DNA of 64,000 nt, taken from NCBI RefSeq assembly GCF_009932335.1, contig NZ_BLJF01000001.1, positions 434,001 through 498,000 of the forward strand, read 5' to 3'. Under the pieces are notes generated by a model. It searched no databases and had not been told where the DNA came from. It saw nothing but the letters and a program-made list of their open reading frames with translations. Each line of letters starts with the position of its first letter. Position 1 is the stretch's first letter. Positions 40,558-56,248 of the stretch are shown here, piece by piece. This DNA comes from Pseudomonas asiatica (lineage in GTDB: Bacteria > Pseudomonadota > Gammaproteobacteria > Pseudomonadales > Pseudomonadaceae). The position numbers and the translations under genes were made by a program.

Positions 40558-41841
40558 ATGATCAACCTCACCCCCTGGCTCAACGCCCCAGCCTGGTACA
40601 TCGCCTTCTCCGGCGGCCTCGATTCCACCGTCCTCCTGCACCTGCTGGCCGACTACGCCCGCAATCACGCATCCCCTCCATTGCGCGCCATCCACGTCCA
40701 CCACGGCCTGCAACCCGCCGCCGATGCCTGGCCCGCCCACTGCCAAACCGTCTGCGACAATCTCGGCATCGAACTCCAGGTCATCCATGTCCAGGTCACC
40801 CCCGGCGCCAGCCTCGAACAGGCCGCCCGCGACGCCCGCTATGCTGCCTTCAGGCAAGCGCTCGGCCCAGGCGACATCCTGTTCACCGGCCAGCACCGCG
40901 ACGACCAGGCCGAAACCCTGCTGTTCCGCCTGCTGCGCGGCGCAGGCCTGCGTGGCATGGCTGCAATGCCGGGGCAGCGGGCTCTAGGGCAGGGCAGCCT
41001 GGTCAGGCCATTGCTGGGCTGTTCCCGCCAGCAACTGCAGGACCACGCCCAGGTCAATGGGCTGGCCTGGATCGAAGATCCCTCAAACGCTGACACACAA
41101 TTTGCCCGCAATTACCTGCGCAGCGAAGTGTTTCCGCTGCTTCAGCAACGTTGGCCGCAGGCCAGCCAGAACCTGGCCCGCGCCGCCGAGCACCTGGGCG
41201 AAGCCCAAGGCCTGCTGGACGAGCTGGCCCAGGATGACCTGGTGCTCGCCGGGGAGGGCGCGCCGCTGGCTTGGCCGGGGCTGGACTCCCTCGACCTGGC
41301 TACCTTGGTGGCACTGTCGCCGGCCCGTCAGCGCAATGCCCTGCAGTACTGGCTGAGCCGCCGTACCCGCCTGCCCGACACCCGACACTGGGCCGGCTGG
41401 GCGGACCTGCGCGATGCCGCCGCCGATGCCCGGCCCGCCTGGCAGCTTGCCGATGGGCAGTTGCTGCGCAGTCATGGCCGCATCTGGTGGTTGAGTGGTG
41501 ACTGGCTGCAGTTGCCCGTCGGCGAACTGCCCTGGGCTGATACCGCCAAGCCTTTGCTGTTGCCGGGTAACGGCAGGGTGCGTCTTGTTGGCGCAGCGCC
41601 GCTGGACGGCTTGCGCATTGCCTACCGCCAGGGCGGTGAAGTGCTGGATGTCCCCGGCCGCGGCCGACGCGACCTCAAGCGCCTGTTAAACGAACTGCAG
41701 GTGCCGCTTTTCCTGCGCCCGCGCCTGCCACTGCTGTACCAGGGCGAACGCTTGCTGGCGGTGGCCAACCTGCCCGGGCTGGTGCAGGCTGATTGCCAGC
41801 TGTCCTGGCAGTTGCCGACGAACGCGCAAGGTTTGAGCTGA
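40558..41841 (+). CDS. tilS: tRNA(Ile)-lysidine synthetase
   Basis: Adds lysine to C34 of tRNA-Ile(CAU), so that it reads AUA and is charged with isoleucine. The 427-aa protein has the PP-loop ATP motif SGGLDS near residue 20 and HHGLQPAADAW. The middle domain has GQHRDDQAETLLFRLLRGAG, and the C-terminal domain RGGEVLDV-like YRQGGEVLDVPGRGRRDLKR. Starting at ATG 40558 gives the usual start MINLTPWLNAPAWYIAFSGG; a longer start lies inside the REP pair. Confidence 0.96.
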   Translation: MINLTPWLNAPAWYIAFSGGLDSTVLLHLLADYARNHASPPLRAIHVHHGLQPAADAWPAHCQTVCDNLGIELQVIHVQVTPGASLEQAARDARYAAFRQALGPGDILFTGQHRDDQAETLLFRLLRGAGLRGMAAMPGQRALGQGSLVRPLLGCSRQQLQDHAQVNGLAWIEDPSNADTQFARNYLRSEVFPLLQQRWPQASQNLARAAEHLGEAQGLLDELAQDDLVLAGEGAPLAWPGLDSLDLATLVALSPARQRNALQYWLSRRTRLPDTRHWAGWADLRDAAADARPAWQLADGQLLRSHGRIWWLSGDWLQLPVGELPWADTAKPLLLPGNGRVRLVGAAPLDGLRIAYRQGGEVLDVPGRGRRDLKRLLNELQVPLFLRPRLPLLYQGERLLAVANLPGLVQADCQLSWQLPTNAQGLS

Positions 41842-42089
41842 AGGGTACATTCGGGTAGACTACCCTCCCTTCTTGATACAGCTTCTGTGGGTTCCGCGAA
41901 AACACAGGAGTTGCCGATTACCAAGCAGTTTTTTGCTGGGCTGATTCTGGAAATGACGAGCGAGCTCCATGCCGGGGATACCCCTGGTCTGTACAGACGC
42001 GGCAGTTTTTCGAGATGCACTGTGATTGACGCAGGTGATCGGGGGCTTCGGCCTTCCTTCGCTTTCTCCGGCGGCGCTGGCCGCCTTAA

Positions 42090-44588
<2,499 letters not shown>

Positions 44589-44621
44589 AGCTCAATTCTC
44601 GGGTAAAGTACCGTCCGATCC

Positions 44622-44652
44622 ACCCCTGACCAGTCGGTCAGGGGTTCCCTTC
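44622..44652 (+). terminator. Terminator-like hairpin after kdsA
   Basis: Perfect 10-bp stem ACCCCTGACC/GGTCAGGGGT around AGTC, followed by TCCCTTC. The T-run is weak, so it may only partly separate pyrG-kdsA from eno. Confidence 0.6.
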
Positions 44653-44708
44653 ACCCGGCCTGCCCACTGCAAGTCCGCCCGGTGAACGGCAAGAATTTCC
44701 TAAGCTAA

Positions 44709-46031
<1,323 letters not shown>

Positions 46032-46114
46032 GCAAGAGATGGTAAAAAGACAGCAGCCGGAGTTGTAGGAACGTTCGTACTGTTCTTTCCTACATTCCAA
46101 CGGGTTTCTGTCGA

Positions 46115-46140
46115 CGAAGCCTGGCCTCGGCCAGGCTTCG
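46115..46140 (+). terminator. Strong hairpin between eno and ftsB
   Basis: A perfect 12-bp stem CGAAGCCTGGCC/GGCCAGGCTTCG with a 2-base loop. There is no T-run, so it may be an mRNA-stabilising or processing hairpin rather than a true terminator. Confidence 0.5.
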
Positions 46141-46199
46141 TGCTATTCGAGGCCCCGAAGTAAAAAGTACCCGGCAGCCTTTTTAACCTGGATAACGTG

Positions 46200-46481
46200 A
46201 TGCGCAGTCCCTATTGGTTGTTCCTCGTCCTGCTCCTGCTGCTGGGTGGCCTGCAGTACCGCCTGTGGGTGGGTAATGGCAGCCTGGCGCAAGTGACCGA
46301 GCTGAAGCAGCAGATTGCCGAGCAGCATGCCGAAAACGAGCGCTTGCTCGAGCGCAACCGCGTGCTCGATGCCGAAGTGCTGGAGCTGAAAAAAGGCATG
46401 GAGACCGTTGAAGAGCGGGCTCGCCACGAATTGGGGATGGTCAAAGAGGGCGAAACCCTCTTCCAGTTGCCACAGAAATGA
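46200..46481 (+). CDS. ftsB: Cell division protein FtsB
   Basis: A small inner-membrane divisome protein acting with FtsL and FtsQ. The 93-aa protein has one N-terminal membrane segment (about 4-20, LFLVLLLLLGGLQYRLW) and a periplasmic coiled coil (AQVTELKQQIAEQHAENERL, then ELKKGMETVEERARHELG). It ends GMVKEGETLFQLPQK, where GMxxxxE is the FtsB signature. ATG 46200 lies next to GTG 46197. Its stop overlaps ispD by four bases. Confidence 0.95.
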   Translation: MRSPYWLFLVLLLLLGGLQYRLWVGNGSLAQVTELKQQIAEQHAENERLLERNRVLDAEVLELKKGMETVEERARHELGMVKEGETLFQLPQK

Positions 46482-47185
46482 TCGAAACCTTACCGGCCTT
46501 CTGGGCTGTGATTCCTGCTGCGGGCGTAGGTGCCCGCATGGCTGCCGACCGCCCTAAGCAGTATCTGGAGCTGGCCGGGCAGACCATTCTCGAGCACAGC
46601 CTCGACTGTTTTCTTGGCCACCCGATGCTCAAGGGCGTGGTGGTCAGCATTGCCGAAGATGACCCGTACTGGCCTCGCCTGCGCTGCGCCAGCGACCCGC
46701 GCATCCAGCGCGCCGCGGGTGGCCGCGAGCGTGCCGACTCGGTGCTCAATGCATTGCTGATGCTGCATGCTCAAGGGGCGGCGGACAGCGACTGGGTGCT
46801 TGTGCATGATGCCGCGCGACCAAACCTGGCGCGCAGCGATCTGGACAAGCTGTTGTCGGAGCTGGCAGGCGACCCGGTGGGTGGCCTGCTGGCGGTGCCG
46901 GCGCGCGATACCCTCAAGCGGGCCGATGCCGATGGTCGGGTGGGCGCTACCGTCGACCGCAGCACCATCTGGCAGGCCTATACGCCGCAGATGTTCCGCC
47001 TGGGGGCGTTGCATCGGGCACTGGCCGAGTGCCTTGTGTCGGATGTGCTGGTGACCGACGAGTCCTCTGCCATCGAGTGGTCCGGCCAGGCGCCGCGGCT
47101 GGTCGAAGGGCGCAGCGACAACATCAAGGTGACCCGGCCGGAAGACTTGGAGTGGTTGCGCCAGCGTTGGGCAGGGCGCCGCTGA
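46478..47185 (+). CDS. ispD: 2-C-methyl-D-erythritol 4-phosphate cytidylyltransferase
   Basis: Third MEP-pathway enzyme: couples MEP with CTP to form CDP-ME. The 235-aa protein has the N-terminal nucleotide motif PAAGVGARMAADRPKQYLEL, VHDAARPNLARSD, and the conserved TVDRSTIWQAYTPQ. ATGA overlap with ftsB indicates coupling. Its partner ispF lies 3.3 kb further on, separated by a LysR gene and the formaldehyde genes rather than fused or adjacent as in many bacteria. Confidence 0.97.
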   Translation: MIETLPAFWAVIPAAGVGARMAADRPKQYLELAGQTILEHSLDCFLGHPMLKGVVVSIAEDDPYWPRLRCASDPRIQRAAGGRERADSVLNALLMLHAQGAADSDWVLVHDAARPNLARSDLDKLLSELAGDPVGGLLAVPARDTLKRADADGRVGATVDRSTIWQAYTPQMFRLGALHRALAECLVSDVLVTDESSAIEWSGQAPRLVEGRSDNIKVTRPEDLEWLRQRWAGRR

Positions 47186-47200
47186 ATTTCTTGCCCTGTG

Positions 47201-47299
47201 CCGGCCTCTTCGCGGGTAAACCCGCTCCCACAGGTATCGCACATCCCTTCAGGTTTGCGCTGTACCTGTGGGAGCGGGTTTACCCGCGAAGAGGCCAGA
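47201..47299. repeat. REP pair (inverted)
   Basis: Left arm CTTCGCGGGTAAACCCGCTC and right arm GAGCGGGTTTACCCGCGAAG are exact complements. It lies between the convergent ispD and LysR genes. Confidence 0.92.
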
Positions 47300-47316
47300 C
47301 CAGCCAGCACAAGGTT

Positions 47317-48213
47317 TCAGTTCAAGCGATACTCCGGCAACCCCGCCAACCCTTCTTTCAGGTAATCCACCAGCCGCCGAACCTTCGGCGACAGGTGCCG
47401 CTGCTGCGGATACAGCGCCCACACCGCGGTATTCGGTGGCTGGTGCGCCTCAAGCAACGACACCAGCGCACCACTGTTCAAGTGCTCCAGCACGTAGTAA
47501 TCCGGCAACTGGCACAACCCCATCCCCTGCAGCGCCGCGTCCAGCACCGCCTGCCCGCTGTTGCAACGCCAGTTGCCCTGGACTCGCTGGCTGATCTCGC
47601 GGCCGTCCTGCTGCAGCGCCCACAAATCCGAACTGCCTACCAGGCAGTTGTGCCGCGCCAGTTCCGACAGGCTGTGCGGCCGACCATAACGTTCCAGGTA
47701 GGCCGGCGAAGCGCACAGGTACATGCGCCGGGGTGCCAGGCGGGTTGCCACCAGTCGTGAGTCGGCCAGCCGGCCCAGGCGGATGGCCAGGTCCATGCCT
47801 TCATGCACCAGGTCGAGGGTATGGTTGCTCAGTTCCACATCCACCCGCAGCTGCGGGTAAAGCGCCATGAACCGCGTCACCAGCGGCACGATGAAACGCT
47901 CGCCGTAGGCCACCGCGCAGGTCATGCGCAGCAGCCCCTTGGGCTCGCTGGCCAGATCGCCCATGGCGCGTAGAGCTTCCTCGCGGCCATCCTGCAGGCG
48001 CTGGCAGTGCTGCAGGAATGTCTGCCCGGCCTCGCTCAGGGTCACCCGCCGGGTGCTGCGGTACAGCAGGCGCGTCTGCAGCCGTTCCTCCAGCCGGGCG
48101 ATCTGCCGGCTGATGTGCGACGAGGAAACCCCCAGGCGCTCTGCGGCCGCGGTGAACTGGCCCGACTCGGCCACGGCGACGAACTCGTCGATGCCTTCCC
48201 AGCGGCTGCTCAT
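47317..48213 (-). CDS. LysR-family transcriptional regulator
   Basis: A 298-aa LTTR with an N-terminal winged helix-turn-helix (about 5-65, TAAAERLGVSSSHISRQIAR) and a C-terminal periplasmic-binding-protein-like effector domain. AGGG lies 7 bases before ATG 48213. It diverges from frmA across 107 bases, so the likeliest target is that operon and itself. The same arrangement is common in pseudomonads. The inducer is unknown; formaldehyde or its glutathione adduct is only a guess. The sequence resembles the CrgA-type branch. Confidence 0.92.
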   Translation of the reverse strand: MSSRWEGIDEFVAVAESGQFTAAAERLGVSSSHISRQIARLEERLQTRLLYRSTRRVTLSEAGQTFLQHCQRLQDGREEALRAMGDLASEPKGLLRMTCAVAYGERFIVPLVTRFMALYPQLRVDVELSNHTLDLVHEGMDLAIRLGRLADSRLVATRLAPRRMYLCASPAYLERYGRPHSLSELARHNCLVGSSDLWALQQDGREISQRVQGNWRCNSGQAVLDAALQGMGLCQLPDYYVLEHLNSGALVSLLEAHQPPNTAVWALYPQQRHLSPKVRRLVDYLKEGLAGLPEYRLN

Positions 48214-49433
<1,220 letters not shown>

Positions 49434-49441
49434 GGTTTGCC

Positions 49442-50296
49442 ATGAGCCTGGATAACATCTCCTGCCAGAAGAGCTTCGGCGGCTGGCACAAGCGTTACCG
49501 GCATCACTCCAAGGTGCTGGGTTGCGACATGGTGTTCGCCGTCTACCTGCCGCCGCAGGCCGAACAGGGCGAAAAGCTGCCGGTGCTGTATTGGCTCAGC
49601 GGCCTAACCTGCACCGACGAGAACTTCATGCAGAAGGCCGGCGCCCAGCGCCTAGCCGCGGAGTTTGGGTTGATCATCGTCGCCCCCGACACCAGCCCGC
49701 GTGGCGAGCAGGTGCCGGGCGACCCGGACGGTGCCTGGGACTTCGGCCTGGGTGCTGGCTTCTACCTCAATGCCACTCAGCAGCCCTGGGCCCAGCACTA
49801 CCGCATGCACGACTATGTGGTGGAGGAGTTGCCCGCGTTGATCGAGGCGCACTTCCCGGCTTCGGGCGAGCGCAGCATCAGTGGCCACTCCATGGGTGGG
49901 CATGGCGCGCTGGTGTGCGCCTTGCGCAACCCGGGGCGCTACCGCTCGGTGTCGGCGTTCTCGCCGATCAGCAACCCGATGGATTGCCCGTGGGGCGAGA
50001 AAGCCTTCAGCCGCTACCTGGGTGAAGACCGTGCGCGCTGGCGCGAGTGGGATGCCAGCGTGCTGCTGGCCGAGGCTCCGGCCGGCGAATGCCCGCCGTT
50101 GCTGGTGGACCAGGGCGACCGTGACGACTTCCTCGAAAAGCAGCTCAAGCCTGAAGCGCTGGAGCAGGCGGCACGCAAAGGGGGGCATGAACTGACCCTG
50201 CGCCTGCAGCCTGGCTATGACCACAGCTACTACTTCATCGCCAGCTTCATCGAGGAGCATCTGCGTCATCATGCGGTGGCCTTGGGGCGGGTGTGA
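49442..50296 (+). CDS. fghA: S-formylglutathione hydrolase
   Basis: Hydrolyses S-formylglutathione to formate and glutathione, finishing the pathway begun by FrmA. The 284-aa esterase-D-type alpha/beta hydrolase has the oxyanion segment [13 protein letters not shown], the nucleophile serine in [14 protein letters not shown] near 149, an aspartate in [12 protein letters not shown] and the catalytic histidine in [14 protein letters not shown] precedes the ATG 8 bases after frmA. A REP pair follows and probably ends the transcript. Confidence 0.96.
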   Translation: MSLDNISCQKSFGGWHKRYRHHSKVLGCDMVFAVYLPPQAEQGEKLPVLYWLSGLTCTDENFMQKAGAQRLAAEFGLIIVAPDTSPRGEQVPGDPDGAWDFGLGAGFYLNATQQPWAQHYRMHDYVVEELPALIEAHFPASGERSISGHSMGGHGALVCALRNPGRYRSVSAFSPISNPMDCPWGEKAFSRYLGEDRARWREWDASVLLAEAPAGECPPLLVDQGDRDDFLEKQLKPEALEQAARKGGHELTLRLQPGYDHSYYFIASFIEEHLRHHAVALGRV

Positions 50297-50314
50297 GGCG
50301 TAGCTGCGCGATCG

Positions 50315-50433
50315 CCTGTAGGAGCAGCCTTGTGCTGCGAATGGGCTGCGAAGCAGACCCTGGGTCTAACGCTATCGCCGATATTGCCGGGGCCGCTTTG
50401 CGGCCCATTCGCAGCACTAGGCTGCTCCTACAA
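50315..50433. repeat. REP pair (inverted, imperfect)
   Basis: Left arm TGTAGGAGCAGCCTTGTGCT and right arm AGCACTAGGCTGCTCCTACA, with an inner stem CCGGGGCCGCTTTGCGGCCC. It sits between fghA and ispF. Confidence 0.85.
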
Positions 50434-50497
50434 CGACGGCCCCAATACCGGTTAAAGCAGGTAGAATCACGCCCTGACTCATTCAGGGCGTTTTTCT

Positions 50498-50971
50498 ATG
50501 CGTATTGGCCACGGCTACGATGTGCACCGTTTCTGCGACGGTGATTTCATTACCCTGGGCGGGGTGCGTATCCCCCACAAATACGGCCTCCTGGCCCACT
50601 CCGATGGCGACGTGCTGCTGCACGCCCTGAGCGATGCCTTGCTTGGCGCGGCGGCGCTGGGTGACATCGGCAAACATTTCCCCGACACCGATCCGCAGTT
50701 CAAGGGCGCCGACAGCCGGGTGCTGCTGCGTCATGTGGTCGGCATCGTCCAGGCCAAGGGCTGGAAGGTCGGCAACATCGACGCCACCATCGTCGCCCAG
50801 GCGCCGAAGATGGCCCCGCACATCGAGACCATGCGCAAGCTGATCGCCGAAGACCTGCAGGTCGAACTCGACCAGGTCAACGTCAAGGCTACCACCACCG
50901 AGAAGCTCGGCTTCACCGGCCGCGAGGAGGGCATCGCCGTGCATTCGGTAGCCCTGCTGCTGCCAGCATGA
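50498..50971 (+). CDS. ispF: 2-C-methyl-D-erythritol 2,4-cyclodiphosphate synthase
   Basis: Fifth MEP-pathway step: cyclises CDP-ME-2-phosphate to MEcPP with loss of CMP. The 157-aa protein has the zinc and metal ligands in [12 protein letters not shown] (D8, H10) and [20 protein letters not shown] (H42), and ends with [19 protein letters not shown]. The start follows a hairpin-like CCTGACTCATTCAGGG run. truD overlaps its stop by four bases. With dxr and ispD, three MEP enzymes are in this window. Confidence 0.97.
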   Translation: MRIGHGYDVHRFCDGDFITLGGVRIPHKYGLLAHSDGDVLLHALSDALLGAAALGDIGKHFPDTDPQFKGADSRVLLRHVVGIVQAKGWKVGNIDATIVAQAPKMAPHIETMRKLIAEDLQVELDQVNVKATTTEKLGFTGREEGIAVHSVALLLPA

Positions 50972-52013
50972 CCGAACTGGAACTGTTGGGCCCGCGTGCG
51001 TCGGGCGAACCACTGGGTACCGCCGTTCTCAAGGCAGTGGCCGAAGATTTCCAGGTCGACGAAGTGCTGGACATCCCGCTGTCGGGACAGGGCGAGCACT
51101 TGTGGCTGTGGGTCGAAAAGCGTGACCTGAACACCGAGGAGGCGGCCCGCCGGCTGGCCCGTGCCGCTGGGGTGCCGGTGCGCACGATCAGCTACGCCGG
51201 CCTCAAGGACCGCCAGGCCCTGACCCGCCAGTGGTTCAGCCTGCACCTGCCCGGCAAGGCCGACCCGGACCTGTCGCGTGCCGAGGATGCCAGCCTGCGT
51301 GTGCTCAAGCAGGTGCGCCACCAGCGCAAGCTGCAGCGCGGTGCGCATTCGGCCAACGGCTTCACGCTGCGCCTGACTGCCCTGGCTGCCGATCACCAAG
51401 CGGTGGATGCGCGCCTGGAACAGCTCAAGCATTACGGTGTGCCGAATTATTTCGGCACCCAGCGCTTCGGCCACGGTGGCGGCAACGTTCACGACGCTCT
51501 TGATTGGGCCGCACGCAATGCCCTGCCCGAACAGCGCAACGTGCGTTCGCGGTTGCTCTCGGCCGGGCGCAGCTACCTGTTCAACCAGGTGCTGGCAGCC
51601 CGTGTTGCCGACGGCAGCTGGGCGCGTGCGCAGGTGGGCGACCTGTTGGCGTTCACCACGAGTCGTAGCTTCTTTCCTGCTGGGGAGTCGGAATGTTCCG
51701 ATCCTCGGCTGGCGATTCTTGACCTGCATCCGACCGGCCCGCTGTGGGGGGCAGGCGATTCGCCGGCTACGGGGAGTACTGCGCAACAAGAGGATGCGAT
51801 CGCCGCACGGCAGCCGGCACTTTGCCAGTGGCTGGCCCTGGCGGGCATGGATCACGAACGACGCATTCTGCGGCTCCCTATTGGCGGTCTTACGTGGCAT
51901 TATCCCGAGCCTGATATCCTGCAACTGGAATTCGTCCTTCCGGCCGGATGTTTCGCCACCGTGGTGGTGCGCGAAATCGTGGATCTGGTGTCGGCGGGGC
52001 AGACGGACAGCTC

Positions 52014-52026
<13 letters not shown>
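50968..52026 (+). CDS. truD: tRNA pseudouridine(13) synthase TruD
   Basis: Makes pseudouridine 13 in tRNA-Glu. The 352-aa protein contains the TruD catalytic block [20 protein letters not shown] with the aspartate nucleophile in GLKDRQA near residue 82. [14 protein letters not shown] is the family's second motif. TruD carries a second inserted domain and lacks the usual pseudouridine synthase sequence motifs. It overlaps ispF by 4 bases and surE by 13, one of the tightest junctions in the window. Confidence 0.96.
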
Positions 52027-53437
<1,411 letters not shown>

Positions 53438-53657
53438 ACACTGCTGGTTCGAGTCGCGCGATATTTTTGCGCCAGCACCGAATTCTTGCTGCAACGCCCT
53501 GTCTATCTGGCGGGGTGAAGCGCTAGCGCACAGCGTGTTGCAAGGCTTTGCAGCAGTCTTTCACCAACCCTGCCAATGCGGGCGGGCTTGGTTATAATTG
53601 CAATAATATTGCATTTCTTGTCTTCATATCGTTTTCGGCACCATGAGGGGAGCGCGG

Positions 53658-54515
53658 GTGGGTCACACAGTCATTCGGCAGCGCAAGGACGGGTCGGGTT
53701 TCACGCTTCTGGTGATTGCACTGGCCATGGGCGCGCTACTGGTGGGTTGCTCGAGCACCAGCAGCAACAGCGCGCGGGTGGTCGACCGCAACAACACCGT
53801 GCCCAAGCGCCCGGCAGTAACCACCGGGCAGTACATCGTCAAACCTGGCGATACGCTGTTCTCCATCGCCTTCCGTTATGGCTGGGACTACAAGGAGCTG
53901 GCTGCGCGCAACGGTATCGCGGCGCCTTACACCATTCGCCCGGGGCAAGCGATTCGTTTCAGCAGCGGCTCTACCGGCAGCACCACGGTGGTGTCCAGCC
54001 CGTCGTCGTCGAGCAAGACCACGGTCATCCGGCGGCCTGTGGGAAGCACCAGCACACCTACTGGCAACACCAGCAAACCGGCCACGCCGGCAGCCTCCAG
54101 CAGCGACCCGGTGGTCGCCACGGTGCCTGCCGCGGAGCGCGCGGTAGGTGGCTGGACCTGGCCTGCCAACGGCGTGCTGATTGGAAAATTCGCTTCAAAC
54201 GGTAGTTTGAATAAAGGCATTGATATCGCCGGTGATTTGGGACAGCCTGTTTTTGCTGCGTCTGATGGTGCAGTGGTGTACGCCGGGAGTGGCTTGAGGG
54301 GCTACGGCGAACTGATCATCATCAAGCACAGCGATACCTACGTCAGTGCCTACGGCCATAACCGCAGGCTGTTGGTTCGGGAGGGGCAGCAGGTCAAGGC
54401 AGGGCAGTCGATTGCTGAAATGGGGTCCACGGGCACAGATCGGGTGAAGCTGCATTTCGAGATTCGCCGCCAGGGCAAACCCGTCGATCCGCTCCAGTTC
54501 CTGCCACGTCGTTGA
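53658..54515 (+). CDS. nlpD: Murein hydrolase activator lipoprotein NlpD
   Basis: An outer-membrane lipoprotein that activates amidases for septal splitting. The 285-aa protein has a lipobox LLVGC, so lipid attaches to that cysteine. Next come a LysM domain (YIVKPGDTLFSIAFRYGWDY) and a Ser/Thr/Pro linker (about 105-160). The C-terminal LytM domain (GIDIAGDLGQPVFAASDGAV, YGELIIIKHSDTYVSAYGHN) lacks a complete catalytic zinc set, as in other NlpD proteins. I chose GTG 53658, with GAGGGGAG close before it, over ATG 53643, which has no site. In Pseudomonas, rpoS is partly read from a promoter inside this gene. Confidence 0.93.
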   Translation: MGHTVIRQRKDGSGFTLLVIALAMGALLVGCSSTSSNSARVVDRNNTVPKRPAVTTGQYIVKPGDTLFSIAFRYGWDYKELAARNGIAAPYTIRPGQAIRFSSGSTGSTTVVSSPSSSSKTTVIRRPVGSTSTPTGNTSKPATPAASSSDPVVATVPAAERAVGGWTWPANGVLIGKFASNGSLNKGIDIAGDLGQPVFAASDGAVVYAGSGLRGYGELIIIKHSDTYVSAYGHNRRLLVREGQQVKAGQSIAEMGSTGTDRVKLHFEIRRQGKPVDPLQFLPRR

Positions 54516-54623
54516 CCGTTGTACCCGGCCTGTTCCTGTGATGTAGAGGGGACAGGCTCCAGCGCTGCCAGGGAGATAGGTGCCGCTCGAGTCTGAGTTC
54601 GAACTCAGCAAAGGACTATAACA

Positions 54624-55631
54624 ATGGCTCTCAGTAAAGAAGTGCCGGAGTTTGACATCGACGATGACCTGCTTCTGATGGAGACGGGAATCGTTTTGGA
54701 AACGGATGTGGTGTCAGACGAACCTGCTGTATCTTCGGTTCGGACGAGGGCCAAGTCGGGCTCTTCGCTCAAGCAACACAAGTACATCGATTACAGCCGG
54801 GCGCTCGATGCCACCCAGTTGTATCTCAACGAGATAGGATTCTCGCCTCTGCTTTCGCCGGAAGAGGAAGTGCACTTTGCGCGTCTGTCGCAAAAGGGCG
54901 ACCCTGCCGGCCGCAAGCGCATGATCGAAAGCAACCTGCGCCTGGTTGTAAAAATTGCCCGTCGTTACGTGAACCGCGGCCTGTCGCTGCTCGACCTGAT
55001 CGAGGAGGGCAACCTTGGGCTGATCCGTGCGGTCGAGAAGTTCGACCCGGAGCGTGGTTTCCGGTTCTCGACCTATGCGACCTGGTGGATTCGCCAGACC
55101 ATCGAGCGGGCGATCATGAATCAGACCCGCACCATTCGCCTGCCGATCCACGTGGTCAAGGAACTGAACGTCTACCTGCGCGCTGCGCGCGAGCTGACCC
55201 AGAAACTGGACCACGAACCCTCGCCAGAAGAAATCGCCACGCTGCTGGAGAAACCGGTCGCCGAGGTCAAGCGCATGCTCGGCCTGAACGAGCGGGTGTC
55301 TTCGGTGGATGTGTCGCTCGGCCCGGACTCGGACAAGACCCTGCTCGATACCCTGACCGACGACCGCCCGACCGACCCATGCGAACTGCTGCAGGATGAT
55401 GACCTGTCGCAGAGCATCGACCAGTGGCTGGGCGAGTTGACCGACAAGCAGCGTGAAGTGGTGGTGCGCCGCTTTGGCTTGCGCGGGCATGAAAGCAGCA
55501 CCCTGGAAGATGTCGGACTGGAGATTGGCCTGACCCGCGAACGGGTGCGGCAGATCCAGGTCGAGGGGCTCAAGCGTTTGCGTGAGATTCTCGAGAAGAA
55601 CGGCCTGTCCAGTGAGTCGTTGTTCCAGTAG
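54624..55631 (+). CDS. rpoS: RNA polymerase sigma factor RpoS (sigma-S)
   Basis: Stationary-phase and general stress sigma factor. The 335-aa protein has region 1.2 ([20 protein letters not shown]), region 2 ([57 protein letters not shown]), region 3 ([20 protein letters not shown]) and the region 4 helix-turn-helix ([20 protein letters not shown]). The N-terminal 50 residues are acidic and variable. AAGGA lies before the ATG. It is followed by a strong terminator. Its downstream neighbour rsmZ belongs to the Gac/Rsm system, which controls rpoS-related traits in pseudomonads. Confidence 0.98.
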   Translation: MALSKEVPEFDIDDDLLLMETGIVLETDVVSDEPAVSSVRTRAKSGSSLKQHKYIDYSRALDATQLYLNEIGFSPLLSPEEEVHFARLSQKGDPAGRKRMIESNLRLVVKIARRYVNRGLSLLDLIEEGNLGLIRAVEKFDPERGFRFSTYATWWIRQTIERAIMNQTRTIRLPIHVVKELNVYLRAARELTQKLDHEPSPEEIATLLEKPVAEVKRMLGLNERVSSVDVSLGPDSDKTLLDTLTDDRPTDPCELLQDDDLSQSIDQWLGELTDKQREVVVRRFGLRGHESSTLEDVGLEIGLTRERVRQIQVEGLKRLREILEKNGLSSESLFQ

Positions 55632-55650
55632 CGGAAGCCTGTAACACAAA

Positions 55651-55680
55651 ACGCCCCGATGATTTCGGGGCGTTTTTGTT
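55651..55680 (+). terminator. Rho-independent terminator after rpoS
   Basis: A perfect 10-bp stem AACGCCCCGA/TCGGGGCGTT with a TGATT loop and then TTTGTTT. It lies 20 bases after the rpoS stop. Confidence 0.95.
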
Positions 55681-55711
55681 TGTGGCGATCAGAGGTGTCC
55701 CATTCAAAATT

Positions 55712-55835
55712 GCGGGGGCGCTTTGCGCCCCTTTCGCGACACAAGGCCGCTCCCACAGGTATTTCATCGCCTTTGAATGTACCACTATCCTGTGGGAGCG
55801 GCCTTGTGTCGCGAAAGGGCTGCAAAGCAGCCCCA
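55712..55835. repeat. REP pair with near-perfect arms
   Basis: Arms around TTCGCGACACAAGGCCGCTC and the inverted copy ending GGCCTTGTGTCGCGAA, with outer stems GGGGGCGCTTTGCGCCCC and GGGCTGCAAAGCAGCCCC. It lies between the rpoS terminator and the GacA box of rsmZ. Confidence 0.92.
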
Positions 55836-55871
55836 AGACATTATGTACCGCGCTACCCCAATAACATTGCG

Positions 55872-55889
55872 TGTAAGCCTTTGCTTACT
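55872..55889 (+). promoter_or_regulatory. GacA-type upstream activating sequence of rsmZ
   Basis: TGTAAGCCTTTGCTTACT is an 18-base imperfect palindrome that matches the GacA box consensus (TGTAAG, spacer, CTTACA) except at its last base. It lies about 180 bases before the rsmZ start, a spacing like that of other rsm genes. The phosphorylated response regulator GacA is expected to bind here. Confidence 0.85.
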
Positions 55890-56027
55890 TGTTCTGTAAG
55901 CCTTCTATGTACGCTTCAGTAAATCATTGTCGTATCCAGATCCTGCGTTTTCCCAACCTCTTGAAAATCCTGACTTATTCAGCTGTGAGGAAATGTGTCA
56001 CCTGCAACACCCTGTGAGGTTTCGCGG

Positions 56028-56055
56028 TTGCCGGCCAGGCTCAAGTCGCTAGTAT
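56028..56055 (+). promoter_or_regulatory. Candidate rsmZ core promoter
   Basis: TTGCCG (56028-56033) and TAGTAT (56050-56055), separated by 16 bases, would start transcription near 56062. Confidence 0.6.
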
Positions 56056-56061
56056 TCGAAC

Positions 56062-56195
56062 TGTGCACAGGGACATGCACAGGCTTTCAGGAGGAAAGCC
56101 AGGGACATCGCAAGACGCGATTTCATCAGGATGATGTTTGGGACAAGCAGGGACTACGGAAAAAATGTGGGCGGGTCAAACCGCCCCTTTTTTTT
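56062..56195 (+). ncRNA. rsmZ: Small regulatory RNA RsmZ
   Basis: RsmZ titrates the RNA-binding repressors RsmA and RsmE under control of GacS/GacA. The predicted transcript of about 134 bases has eight GGA motifs. Three sit in hairpin loops: TGTGCA/TGCACA (56062-56081) closing a CAGGGACA loop, GGCTTT/AAAGCC (56082-56100) closing AGGAGG, and CATC/GATG closing AGGAT. Others are in single-stranded linkers. It ends in a terminator, stem GGGCGG/CCGCCC (56169-56186) with eight Ts. The rpoS-rsmZ-fdxA position is conserved in Pseudomonas. The 5' end is predicted from the promoter and first hairpin. An open frame over this stretch is not a gene. Confidence 0.93.
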
Positions 56196-56208
56196 GCCTG
56201 CAGAAAAC

Positions 56209-56233
56209 AAAAAAGGCCCCAAAGGGCCTTTTT
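56209..56233 (-). terminator. Terminator of fdxA (convergent with rsmZ)
   Basis: AAAAAAGGCCC and GGGCCTTTTT flank a 4-base loop. On the minus strand the stem is followed by TTTTTTG. It lies between the 3' ends of rsmZ and fdxA and may work in both directions. Confidence 0.85.
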
Positions 56234-56248
56234 AGTGTCCGGACGCTA

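Noticed and set aside
55659-55922. Open frames made of REP arms after rpoS
   Set aside because: They are translated repeats; the region is non-coding.
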